DNA from: Anaerolineae bacterium
GTDB lineage: Bacteria > Chloroflexota > Anaerolineae > Anaerolineales > E44-bin32
DNA: 14,263 bases
Assembly (NCBI GenBank): GCA_030598885.1
Contig: JAUVOZ010000034.1
Coordinates: 1-14,263, forward strand
Direction of reading: 5' to 3'
Part shown: positions 1-7,003 of the stretch, in pieces
How positions within the stretch are numbered: position 1 is the stretch's first letter
Layout: every line of letters starts with the position of its first letter
Notes under the pieces: generated by a model
What the model was told of the DNA's origin: nothing
What the model saw: only the letters and a program-made list of their open reading frames with translations
The model's database searches: none
Program-made: the position numbers and the translations under genes

Positions 1-1213
1 GGTCGGTTTGCTTGACAATCTCCCCAACCCGACTAGCCAACCGGCGAGCTCCCAATGCCTCGTTCTGGGTGTAGGTGTTGATTAAAAGAATTGCATCCGG
101 CGAGAGTACTTGCAGGCTCTGCTCAACGATAAATGCGTAAATATCAAAGTCGAAGACCACACCAAGGTCGAGGGGGTTGGTCGGTGCGATGACATCAGCC
201 CGGAAGTGTGCCCGTACAGCCTCGATGAATGAGTCAGGGGGAGGAGGTAACCGGAAACCAAGGCGTTCGGCAGCATCAGCTGCAGCGACAGCGTGGCCAC
301 CTGAGCGGGAAATGATCATTAGATCACTACCATTTACTGGCGGGAGGGAAAGTCCCTGAGCGATGGTCACTAGGTCCCGGAATCCTTCAGCGCGTATGAT
401 CCCCGCTTGACGAAATGCAGCGCTGACAATTCGGTCATCGTCAGCTAAAGCTGCAGTATGTGAGAAGGCTATCGCTTGACTGGCCTGCCCTCGGTTGGCC
501 TTGTGAATGATGATTGGCTTTGAGGAAACTCGAGCTAGTTCCATCAACTGCTGTCCATCACTGAGCGATTCTAGATAGAGGCAGATCATCTCCGTCCCAT
601 CGTCAGCCAACAGATATTTCAGGTAATCCGTTTCGTCCAGGTCAGCCTTGTTGCCAATGCTGATCACCTTGTTAACTCCTACGCCCGCTAAGCTGAGTTG
701 TCCCATGTAAGTGATGGAGACTCCTCCGCTCTGAGACACAACCGAGGCAGGACCGAGACGTGCAATGGCTGGAGGGATAGGGGCGAAGGGAAGGCAAACT
801 CCGTTTTCAAGGTTAACCACACTGATGCAGTTCGGTCCAACGAGGCGCATATTCCATTTGTGGGCTATGGCGAGGAGCTGTTCCTCCAATTGGCGACCCT
901 CGTCGGAGAATTCACTAAAGCCACCAGACTCGACAATAACTCGGAGAATACTTTTCCTCCCGCATGATTCCATCAAGCTGGGCACTATAGTTGCGGGAGT
1001 TAGGATCACCGCTAGGTCAAGGCCGTCTGGAACCTCGTCCAACGAGGAGACAATCTTGATGCCTAGGATTTCACCTTCTCGTCGCCCAACAGCATAGAGA
1101 TCACCACTGTATTCAAACGCGCGCAGGTTGGCGATGATGTTACGTGCCAGGTTATCAGGTCGTTCTGAGACACCGATTACAACGATGCTTTTTGGGTAGA
1201 AGATTCGTTCCAT
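1..1213 (-). CDS. ADP-forming acyl-CoA synthetase (acetate-CoA ligase type), C-terminal part beyond the window
   Basis: The frame is open for 404 codons from ATG at 1213 to the left edge, so the C-terminal part is missing. Enzymes of this family make or split acyl-CoA with ADP and phosphate in the cytoplasm, through a phosphohistidine intermediate. Seen directly: an N-terminal CoA-binding Rossmann region (FYPKSIVVIGVSERPDNLAR, about residues 5-24), a VSQSGG motif, the family-type block ISIGNKADLDETDYL, and SHTAALA, whose His252 matches the phosphorylated histidine of the alpha subunit. SGGHAVAAAD follows. The alpha part alone is about 460 residues and alpha-beta fusions about 700; which form this is cannot be seen. 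A GGGAG Shine-Dalgarno lies about 11 nt upstream of the ATG. It is the third gene of a minus-strand run behind the HD hydrolase (90 bp gap). The acyl substrate cannot be told from sequence. Confidence 0.9.
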   Translation of the reverse strand, partial: MERIFYPKSIVVIGVSERPDNLARNIIANLRAFEYSGDLYAVGRREGEILGIKIVSSLDEVPDGLDLAVILTPATIVPSLMESCGRKSILRVIVESGGFSEFSDEGRQLEEQLLAIAHKWNMRLVGPNCISVVNLENGVCLPFAPIPPAIARLGPASVVSQSGGVSITYMGQLSLAGVGVNKVISIGNKADLDETDYLKYLLADDGTEMICLYLESLSDGQQLMELARVSSKPIIIHKANRGQASQAIAFSHTAALADDDRIVSAAFRQAGIIRAEGFRDLVTIAQGLSLPPVNGSDLMIISRSGGHAVAAADAAERLGFRLPPPPDSFIEAVRAHFRADVIAPTNPLDLGVVFDFDIYAFIVEQSLQVLSPDAILLINTYTQNEALGARRLASRVGEIVKQTD

Positions 1214-1303
1214 AAACTAGTTACTCTCCCGTGGACAAACAGCCAGAATGTAGATGTGTCGGGTAAATAATTAGATTGCTCCATATAGAGACAAAAGCTG
1301 ATT

Positions 1304-1924
1304 TTACTTCATATCTTCAGAAACTGATCCATCCGGTGCGGTCAAGTATCCTGTGGTAACCGCTTGCTTGATGATTGACTGCGCGAATTGCCATAGTTGA
1401 GCCGACCCATCGCTGATGGCACGATTACGAGTAATCACTTGATCCATAGTGATGTTGTGTTCTTGCCAAGATTTGCCTTCGGTATGTAAATTGTGGAGAA
1501 GTGGCATCAGGCAGTCTAAAGCGACGGCAAATTTAGCCTCCGGCGTATTCCGTGATTCAAACTCCAGCCAAAGATCACACATCGTATTGGCTTGATCTTC
1601 TGGCAATAAGCTAAAGATTCGCTCTGCTGCCTGATGCTCTCGGACTGATTGATCCTTGGTCTCAAGTTCGTCGTAGCAGTAAGTATCACCGGCATCGATT
1701 TCTATGATGTCATGAACCAGGAGAAGTCTTAGTACGTGGCACAGATCGATTTTCTCGTCCGCGTGATCGATGAGGATCAGCGCCATAGTTGCTAAATGCC
1801 AGCTATGCTCAGCTGAATTCTCATGGCGTTCGTCAATGGTAATATAGGTTTGGCGAAGCACTGATTTCAGCTTGTCAATTTCAAGTATGAATGTAATCTG
1901 CTGCTGTAAGCGATGGGGATCCAT
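1304..1924 (-). CDS. HD-domain phosphohydrolase, YfbR/HD_3-like
   Basis: This is a 206-residue metal-dependent phosphohydrolase of the HD superfamily. The spacing of its motifs resembles the YfbR-type 5'-deoxynucleotidases: R33-H-E-N-S-A-E-H40-S-W-H, then H71-D72 in LLVHDIIEIDAGD with E75 and D80, and D137 in AVALDCLMP. H40, H71, D72 and D137 are the expected metal ligands, all present. The likely reaction is removal of phosphate from deoxynucleoside 5'-monophosphates in the cytoplasm, but HD_3 proteins with other substrates exist, so the substrate is inference. The ATG start is supported by a GAAGAGG Shine-Dalgarno 6-7 nt upstream. The gene starts 24 bp after the carboxypeptidase stop, so the two are probably co-transcribed; no functional link between them is obvious. 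Confidence 0.88.
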   Translation of the reverse strand: MDPHRLQQQITFILEIDKLKSVLRQTYITIDERHENSAEHSWHLATMALILIDHADEKIDLCHVLRLLLVHDIIEIDAGDTYCYDELETKDQSVREHQAAERIFSLLPEDQANTMCDLWLEFESRNTPEAKFAVALDCLMPLLHNLHTEGKSWQEHNITMDQVITRNRAISDGSAQLWQFAQSIIKQAVTTGYLTAPDGSVSEDMK

Positions 1925-1948
1925 TCAAACCTCTTCAGTGTGGATTTA

Positions 1949-3448
1949 TTATGGAATCGCTGTGTGGATGAACTGGGCGAGGTCACTCTTTAGCTGGACC
2001 AATGAAGGCTGGTGAATATACATCATGTGTCCTGCCTTGTAGTAGCTCATAGAGATATTTCCCTGCAAGCTCTCGTTTAGTCCCAGGTGATTAAAGGTAT
2101 ACCTGGTGGCGAAATAAGGTGTTGCCAAATCATAGTAACCATTGGCTACAAAGACCTTCAGGTGTGGATTCTTAGTCATTGATGCCCGCAGTGTCTCAGC
2201 AACATTAACATATTGATTCTGATACTTGTCGTAATTCCAAGGTAAAACTCGGCCAGTCAGGATCTCATACGGAAGGTCGCTCTCGAACTCCAACTCACTA
2301 CGGACGTAATCGTTCAAACAGGCGGTATAAGGTCCCTGAATATTTATATAGCTAGGATCGTATTCGGGTTTTTCCCCTGCAGCATCTCTATCGGATCCTG
2401 TAAAACGACTGTCGAGCCGCCCAGCCGAGAGACCTTGGTCTCTAAGCAGTTCTTTGGTGAAACGGTATATTTCAATTCTTAGATTTGTCTGCTCGATGTA
2501 CTCACGAGAAAGACCGGTATAGCGGATGAGCTTGCCCACAATCTTCTCTCTCTCGGTTTCGGGAAGCTTGTCACCCTTCATCAAAGCCAGCGTATATTCT
2601 CCCATAGCAAATGCTTCCACTTCCTCGAGTGTGCTCTGTAGATCCTCTTGTAGTTCCTTTGGTAGTTTCTTGTGATACCAGGCTGTGGCGGTGTAAGACG
2701 GCAGAAACAGTATGTTCGGCAAATCATTTCCGATGTCGAATCTGGCATCTTGGAAATTGAGTATCGATGATACAAGCATAATGCCGTTGAGGAACATCCC
2801 ATGCCGATCCTGTAAGAAGCCTGACAGACCTGCGGCGCGTGTTGTCCCGTAACTCTCCCCGATGAGGAACTTCGGTGATGACCACCGCTTGTAACGTGTT
2901 GTGTAGAGGCGGATGAACTCGCCGACTGATTCGATGTCTATCTTAAAATCGTGGAATTGTTGTGGTTTCTCCCCAGGAACTGCCCGGCTATAGCCGGTAC
3001 TTACTGGGTCAATAAACACCAAATCAGTGACATCCAATATTGAGTGATCGTTATTGACTAATCGGTAAGGAGGCGATTGAGCGAAACCCTCCTCATCCAG
3101 AAGTACTCGACGGGGCCCAAGTACTCCCAGGTGAAGCCAGACAGAAGACGACCCAGGACCTCCGTTGAACGAGAAGGTAAGCGGACGTTGGCTCACCTCA
3201 CTGACATCGTCCAATGTATAGGCGATGAAGAAAATCGAGGCTTTGGGTTTAGCTATTTCCCCGTCATCCTCTTCTACCTCTTCCTTCAGGATTATCGTTC
3301 CTGCTGTGGCGGTGTAATTTAGTGTTTTCCCGCCGACAACAGCTTTATGTTTGGTCTCAGAAACCACTTCTTTGGGAATCTCATTCTTGGTTTCGGCTTT
3401 CTCTTTATCCTTCCCTGTCTTTGTTTCGCTATTTTCTTCTTTTGACAT
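1949..3448 (-). CDS. Peptidase family S10 (serine carboxypeptidase-like)
   Basis: The 499-residue product has the alpha/beta-hydrolase signatures of family S10 carboxypeptidases, which remove C-terminal residues from peptides. Counting from the chosen start: oxyanion region NGGPGSSS at 95-102, nucleophile Ser199 in IGESYG, Asp440 in NGYYDLATP and His474 in KAGHMMYIH. The triad is complete. The first about 40 residues are highly charged (Lys/Glu rich), with no hydrophobic signal segment. A cytoplasmic location, or export by another route, is therefore suggested, which is unusual for this mostly secreted or vacuolar family. An open frame extends to TTG at 3454, but the AGGAG at 3460-3456 lies 1 nt from that codon, 4 nt from ATG 3451 and 7 nt from ATG 3448, so 3448 is preferred. 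A TACAAT at 3489-3484 could be a -10 box, but no good -35 goes with it. Confidence 0.9.
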   Translation of the reverse strand: MSKEENSETKTGKDKEKAETKNEIPKEVVSETKHKAVVGGKTLNYTATAGTIILKEEVEEDDGEIAKPKASIFFIAYTLDDVSEVSQRPLTFSFNGGPGSSSVWLHLGVLGPRRVLLDEEGFAQSPPYRLVNNDHSILDVTDLVFIDPVSTGYSRAVPGEKPQQFHDFKIDIESVGEFIRLYTTRYKRWSSPKFLIGESYGTTRAAGLSGFLQDRHGMFLNGIMLVSSILNFQDARFDIGNDLPNILFLPSYTATAWYHKKLPKELQEDLQSTLEEVEAFAMGEYTLALMKGDKLPETEREKIVGKLIRYTGLSREYIEQTNLRIEIYRFTKELLRDQGLSAGRLDSRFTGSDRDAAGEKPEYDPSYINIQGPYTACLNDYVRSELEFESDLPYEILTGRVLPWNYDKYQNQYVNVAETLRASMTKNPHLKVFVANGYYDLATPYFATRYTFNHLGLNESLQGNISMSYYKAGHMMYIHQPSLVQLKSDLAQFIHTAIP

Positions 3449-3580
3449 CATCAATCTCCTGGGTAATTATGAATGAGGTTGAGATTGTAACAGAGGTGGT
3501 AAATATTGGGCGGTTTATTGGTGGCTATTTCGATCTGCACAATACACTGAAATCACTTGAGTTATTGTATGGGGATGACA

Positions 3581-3796
3581 TCAGATACATGTCGTCTCGT
3601 CGCGGGGCTTGACGATATAGTCATCGATTCTCGGCTGGAAAATCTCGAGCGGTATAGCGCCGTCTTGGAGTAAAACATTGTAGAAGGTTCTGATGGATAA
3701 AGCCTCGCCTAAAGCGTTTTATGCTTTGTCGCGCAGTCTTATCATCCCCAATTCACCGATCTGATTGGCTCAAGCCTGACCGGGAATTTCCACGAA
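3581..3796 (-). pseudogene. Remnant of the C-terminus of a DUF885-family protein
   Basis: On the minus strand the frame reads EIPGQA-stop-ANQIGELGMIRLRDKA-stop-NALGEALSIRTFYNVLLQ, then DGAIPLEIFQPRIDDYIV, and ends at TGA 3583-3581. This matches my recollection of the conserved end of DUF885 proteins (Gly-Gln-Ala-Leu-Ala-Tyr-Lys-Ile-Gly near the start, Asn/Asp-Gly-Ala-x-Pro-Leu near the end), a family of Zn-peptidase-like proteins. Two internal stops and loss of all upstream sequence make it a pseudogene scrap. It begins directly after the TGA (3799-3797) of the lipoprotein gene and is in that gene's frame, so a deletion or insertion probably joined the two. The rest of the spacer, 3449-3580, holds only the 5' leader of the carboxypeptidase gene; I see nothing else there. 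Confidence 0.6.
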
Positions 3797-4570
3797 TCAC
3801 TTACTGGGTTGGAGAGCCTCAATGATTCGTTGGTCCATCTTACTTGCGATTTCGTCAATCGTTATTGTCGGAATATCGCCGTCAATATACATACTGATCA
3901 GGAATGCGCCTACAACATCTCGTCTAAGTACAACAAGATCCATTCGCATGACTATTCCACCTAAATCGGCTGCCAATGTCAACCCGGCCGAGGCATCTCC
4001 ATAAACAGCTAGACCAGGTAATTCCCTTTGGTCCTGAGTATCCAACGGTTCCATTCCACCGATCAATGCTTCCATGAGGAATTCCGGCTGAGACAAAGCT
4101 ACATCAAAGCCAAGTTGGTCAACTCTACTATTGACTAGCGTGGTGTAACCCATGACCAACCCTAAAGGCTCAACCTGCATGAAAGTAAAGACGCTCTCAA
4201 CGGTTAACTCATCGTTGCTTAGATCTTCTGCTGTGAAGCCAAACTCCTCCGGGGGAATTTCTTCAAAACTGGGAGGGAGATCCTCAAGCATAAGGACCAC
4301 TCCAGATATGTCTGGCATAGGTGTGGTGGTGATAGTTGGTGGGTTGATTGGTGGAGAGGTCGGCGTTATCGTAGGGACGATTGTTGGTGTGTTGGTTGGT
4401 GCGGGGGTGAGCGTTTCGGTGGCTGTGGGCGCTTGAGCGGTTTGGGTTGAATAAACATCGGCAGCGATCTGTGTGGCTTGGGCATCGAGCTCAGCTTGTG
4501 AGGGTTTGCATGCTCCAAGAATTATGCTTATCAATAAAAAAATCAAGAGGATGAGGTTTCTTTTTTTCAC
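3797..4570 (-). CDS. Thr/Pro-linker lipoprotein of unknown function
   Basis: The 257-residue product has a classic lipoprotein signal: KKR, a hydrophobic stretch, and a lipobox ending LGAC with Cys21 as the lipidated residue. A low-complexity linker rich in Thr, Pro and Ala follows (about 38-88), of the kind common in Anaerolineae surface proteins. It presumably holds the folded C-terminal domain (about 90-257) away from the membrane. That domain has no motif I recognise; it alternates strand-like hydrophobic segments with acidic stretches. The start is GTG at 4570, with AGGAG 9 nt upstream and an in-frame stop just before, so no longer start is available. A promoter (4653-4681) lies about 85 bp upstream. 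Its stop abuts the DUF885 remnant in the same frame, so the original C-terminus may have been altered by that junction. Confidence 0.8.
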   Translation of the reverse strand: MKKRNLILLIFLLISIILGACKPSQAELDAQATQIAADVYSTQTAQAPTATETLTPAPTNTPTIVPTITPTSPPINPPTITTTPMPDISGVVLMLEDLPPSFEEIPPEEFGFTAEDLSNDELTVESVFTFMQVEPLGLVMGYTTLVNSRVDQLGFDVALSQPEFLMEALIGGMEPLDTQDQRELPGLAVYGDASAGLTLAADLGGIVMRMDLVVLRRDVVGAFLISMYIDGDIPTITIDEIASKMDQRIIEALQPSK

Positions 4571-4652
4571 TTCCCTTAACTCCTTTCATCAGGAAGTCTA
4601 CAGATGGTTCTTTTACCTTGACAATCGCGTTAGCTTGATCATCTAGTGGTCT

Positions 4653-4681
4653 ATTGTATGAAGCATATGTTACATTAGCAA
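4653..4681 (-). promoter_or_regulatory. Sigma-70-type promoter for the lipoprotein gene
   Basis: On the minus strand TTGCTA (4681-4676) is followed after exactly 17 bp by TACAAT (4658-4653). The -35 matches the consensus at 4 of 6 positions and the -10 at 5 of 6. Transcription would start near 4646 and give a leader of about 76 nt before the GTG at 4570. Confidence 0.5.
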
Positions 4682-4759
4682 ATTAAAACCTCAAAGTTTC
4701 AAAGAGGCTTGAGATGGAATCTCACATAAATTTTCTAATGTACTCTGCATAACTTTGTA

Positions 4760-4855
4760 ACGTGCGATTTGAGAGGGATCTCCTCCGGAGTTTCGTCAGT
4801 CAATGATGTTAGTAGCATGGAGATTCCTCGCAACACGGTTGCTCGGAGTGACAAC
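4760..4855. repeat. MITE-like palindromic repeat, copy A (left end degenerate)
   Basis: The core 4773-4852 aligns without gaps to 4892-4971 of copy B at about 69 of 80 positions. The inner arms (GAGGGATCTCC at 4773-4783 and GGAGATTCCTCGC at 4819-4831) can pair. The right end carries GCTCGGAGTGAC as in copy B, but the left terminal arm GTCATCCCGAGC is missing or unrecognisable, so this copy looks truncated. It lies in the 485-bp spacer between the lipoprotein and FmdB-type genes, outside any credible coding frame. Confidence 0.7.
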
Positions 4856-4861
4856 TACAGG

Positions 4862-4976
4862 TTAATGTCATCCCGAGCGAGTTTTGCGAGCGAGGGATCT
4901 CCTCCAGAGTTTCGTTTGGGAATGATGTTCGTGGCGTGGAGACTCCTCGCAACATAGTTGCTCGGAGTGACATTAA
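4862..4976. repeat. MITE-like palindromic repeat, copy B (complete)
   Basis: The 115-bp element is bounded by imperfect 17-bp terminal inverted repeats: TTAATGTCATCCCGAGC at 4862-4878 and GCTCGGAGTGACATTAA at 4960-4976 (15 of 17 pair). A second inner pair, 4890-4902 with 4938-4950, matches at about 11 of 13 positions, so either strand could fold into a long interrupted hairpin. Elements with TGTCAT-C-CGAG ends and GCGAGGGATCTC-like arms are, to my recollection, common dispersed intergenic repeats in several bacterial lineages. No transposase is encoded. The remainder of the spacer (4977-5055) shows nothing further. Confidence 0.75.
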
Positions 4977-5055
4977 TGTGGGATCAACTTAAGGCTGTTA
5001 GCGGATGACAACCTACTTATCGATCTGACACACGGTCGGATCATCGGGTGAGACT

Positions 5056-5253
5056 TCAGAGGCTTGTGGTGCAAGCGGCGTCTGAAAAGGTTGATCTACT
5101 CCTAGCGCTGTAGGAGCTGAAAAGCGAGACTTGTTTTAAAATAGACTTGCTCCCGCAATTCGGACAAACAACCTCACTGATAGTTGAATTGTTTCGAACA
5201 AGTTCTTCAAACGAGTGGCCACATTCATGGCATCTAAACTCATATATTGGCAT
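5056..5253 (-). CDS. FmdB-family zinc-ribbon protein
   Basis: The 65-residue protein begins with MPIYEFRCHECGHSFEE, the typical opening of FmdB/CxxC_CxxC_SSSS regulatory-type proteins. It has two zinc knuckles, Cys8-x-x-Cys11 and Cys30-x-x-Cys33 (CPNCG), and then a Ser-rich tail ending in ACTTSL. The four cysteines should bind one zinc ion. The biological role of this family is poorly defined; a transcriptional role is suggested only by the founding FmdB. An in-frame ATG at 5295 would add 14 residues, but it has no Shine-Dalgarno and the family conserves the MPIYEF start; GGAG lies 11 nt before 5253. It is a single gene with its own promoter (5310-5338), divergent from the 3D-domain gene. Confidence 0.85.
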   Translation of the reverse strand: MPIYEFRCHECGHSFEELVRNNSTISEVVCPNCGSKSILKQVSLFSSYSARSRSTFSDAACTTSL

Positions 5254-5309
5254 ACTCGGATAGCTCCGTATTAAACTCCCGCTGCTAGTTTTCATTCAAC
5301 CAGCGCTAA

Positions 5310-5338
5310 ATTTTACCATCTAAAGGCGAAAATCTTAA
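5310..5338 (-). promoter_or_regulatory. Putative promoter of the FmdB-type gene
   Basis: On the minus strand TTAAGA (5338-5333), a 17-bp spacer and TAAAAT (5315-5310) form a reasonable -35/-10 pair (4 of 6 and 5 of 6 matches). Transcription would start near 5303, leaving a leader of about 50 nt before ATG 5253. The upstream ATG at 5295 would be only about 8 nt from that start. Confidence 0.4.
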
Positions 5339-5478
5339 AATATGATTTCATATGGTAGCCAATCTTATAGACGTGAAAGCATACCGGTAAGTATTCACCG
5401 CTGACAGGTGATAAAGTACGTGATAAGATTTAATCCGCTTACCTTCAGGTTTCCTGATCAATCGTAAACTCAAGGCTC

Positions 5479-5487
5479 TGGTATACT
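5479..5487 (+). promoter_or_regulatory. Extended -10 promoter, 11 bp before the 3D-domain gene
   Basis: TGGTATACT is an extended -10 box (TG, one base, then TATACT, 5 of 6 to TATAAT). No -35 is evident at 16-18 bp, as is usual for extended -10 promoters. The expected start, near 5494, is only about 5 nt before the ATG at 5499, so the message would be nearly leaderless. Confidence 0.45.
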
Positions 5488-5498
5488 CCACTTCGCTT

Positions 5499-6911
5499 AT
5501 GAAAATCCTTGCCTGGGTACGACAAATACCCCGTAAAGCCCTCATGATAATCGCGATCGCCCTTGCGTTAATCGGCTTGGCGCTGATTTACCACGCCACA
5601 GCGCAGGTGGTGGTGATTGTAGTCGATGGTCAGCCCTTTGACCTACGTACTCATGCCCGAACAGTTGGCGCGGCACTGCATGCTGCCGGTTTCGATCCCG
5701 CGCTGGAGGACCGGGTCAGCCCACCCACGGAAAGTGGGTTGAGGGCTGGGACAACTATCCACCTCGACCGAGCGTATCCAGTAAATATTGAGTTAGAAGG
5801 TGAGATCCAAACGGTATACACTCCTGAGACGACGCCGGCTAATATCCTTACTGCGGCGGACGTCCGTCTCTACCCCGGTGATCGGCTTTGGGTGGATGGT
5901 CGCCGTCTCAAAGATTCAACCGAGGTTCTAATAATAAGACCCTCTCGGATACGGGTGGAGAGGGCAGTGGCAATCACGCTCGAGCAGGATGGCGTGATCC
6001 AGGTGATCCATTCCGCTGCACCCACATTGGGCGAAGCCTTATGGGAAGCTGGAGTGGTTGTTCTGGAAAGCGATCGTCTTGTTCCTGATCCAGAGTCGCC
6101 AATCACAACTGTATCACAGGCAGAGTTGAACCGTTCACGCTCGCTGCTGATTGAGGTGGACGGCAACCTGGTTAAAACCCGAGCAGTGGGACCTACGGTA
6201 GGCGAAGCGTTGGCTGAAACCGGCATAGCGTTGGTGGGATTTGACTACACCGAACCGGGCGTCAACAATCTTATTCCCGCTGATGGAATGATCCGAGTTG
6301 TGCGAGTTCGCGAAGAGGTCCAGGTCGAGTTGGAACCGCTGCCCATCAAAACGGTTTACCAATCCGCTCCTGATGTGGAAATCGATAATTATAAAGTCCT
6401 AGATACAGGCACCTACGGCGTACTTGCAAGTTGGATCCGCATTCGCCAGGAGAACGGCGAGGAAGTAGATCGCATTGTCGATGATCAGGTGGAGGTTATG
6501 GAGCCGCAGCCGCGGGTCATTGGCTATGGAACCAAGATCATCGTTAGAACACTGAACACTCCCAGCGGTCCGGTCGAATATTGGCGGGCGGTTTCGATGT
6601 ATGCCACAGCCTATTCGCCGTGTCACTCTGCCGCTGACCGATGTTACTACCACACATCCAGCGGCAAAATAGTCGAAAAAGGCGTCGTGGCGTTTGTTCT
6701 TAGATGGTATTTAGATATGAAGGGTTGGTCGGTTTACATCCCCGGCTATGGTCTTGCGACCGTCGAGGATGTCGGTGGGGGAATCCCCGGCCGTTACTGG
6801 ATCGACCTGGGCTACAGCGACGACGATATAGTCTCCTGGAACCAGTGGGTGACGGTGTACTTCCTGACCCCTGTCCCACACGCTGATGCGATACCATGGA
6901 TACTGGATTGA
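5499..6911 (+). CDS. Membrane-anchored DUF348/G5/3D cell-wall protein (YabE/Rpf-like)
   Basis: The 470-residue protein has one N-terminal membrane segment (about 13-36) and an extracytoplasmic body. In order it shows DUF348-like repeats (clear at about 38-78, 157-200 and 215-258, a weaker one at 95-135, each with a T-V-G-E-A-L-type helix), a G5 region at about 268-345 (IKTVYQSAPDVE to VEVMEPQPRVIGYGT), and a C-terminal 3D domain at about 366-457. The 3D aspartates are visible: Asp424 in VEDVGGGI, Asp436 in WIDLGYS, and D441-D443. In related proteins the 3D domain is a lytic-transglycosylase-like double-psi barrel that remodels peptidoglycan, and G5 binds wall sugars. The role here is wall turnover by inference. 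There is no Shine-Dalgarno before ATG 5499, while an extended -10 box sits 11 bp upstream, which suggests leaderless expression. Confidence 0.88.
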   Translation: MKILAWVRQIPRKALMIIAIALALIGLALIYHATAQVVVIVVDGQPFDLRTHARTVGAALHAAGFDPALEDRVSPPTESGLRAGTTIHLDRAYPVNIELEGEIQTVYTPETTPANILTAADVRLYPGDRLWVDGRRLKDSTEVLIIRPSRIRVERAVAITLEQDGVIQVIHSAAPTLGEALWEAGVVVLESDRLVPDPESPITTVSQAELNRSRSLLIEVDGNLVKTRAVGPTVGEALAETGIALVGFDYTEPGVNNLIPADGMIRVVRVREEVQVELEPLPIKTVYQSAPDVEIDNYKVLDTGTYGVLASWIRIRQENGEEVDRIVDDQVEVMEPQPRVIGYGTKIIVRTLNTPSGPVEYWRAVSMYATAYSPCHSAADRCYYHTSSGKIVEKGVVAFVLRWYLDMKGWSVYIPGYGLATVEDVGGGIPGRYWIDLGYSDDDIVSWNQWVTVYFLTPVPHADAIPWILD

Positions 6912-7003
6912 ACATCCGTCGCTTATTTGGAAAAAAATACGGATTATGAGAGAGGATCGCACCACGCCACAATAAGCGAATCCCCAGGAGTATTAAAACT
7001 GGA

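Noticed and set aside
3322..3612. Plus-strand open frame over the start of the S10 gene
   Set aside because: It is mostly antisense to the S10 N-terminus and the DUF885 remnant, and shows no recognisable protein features.
4769..4957. Plus-strand open frame of 62 codons
   Set aside because: It lies inside the two palindromic repeats and only reflects their sequence.
5348..5545. Minus-strand open frame across the 5.3-5.5 kb spacer
   Set aside because: It overlaps the divergent promoters and the start of the 3D-domain gene, has no ribosome site and no family-like sequence.
6914..6944. Inverted repeat ATCCGT/ACGGAT after the 3D-domain gene
   Set aside because: The stem is only 6 bp with a 19-nt loop and has no T-run, so it does not qualify as a terminator.
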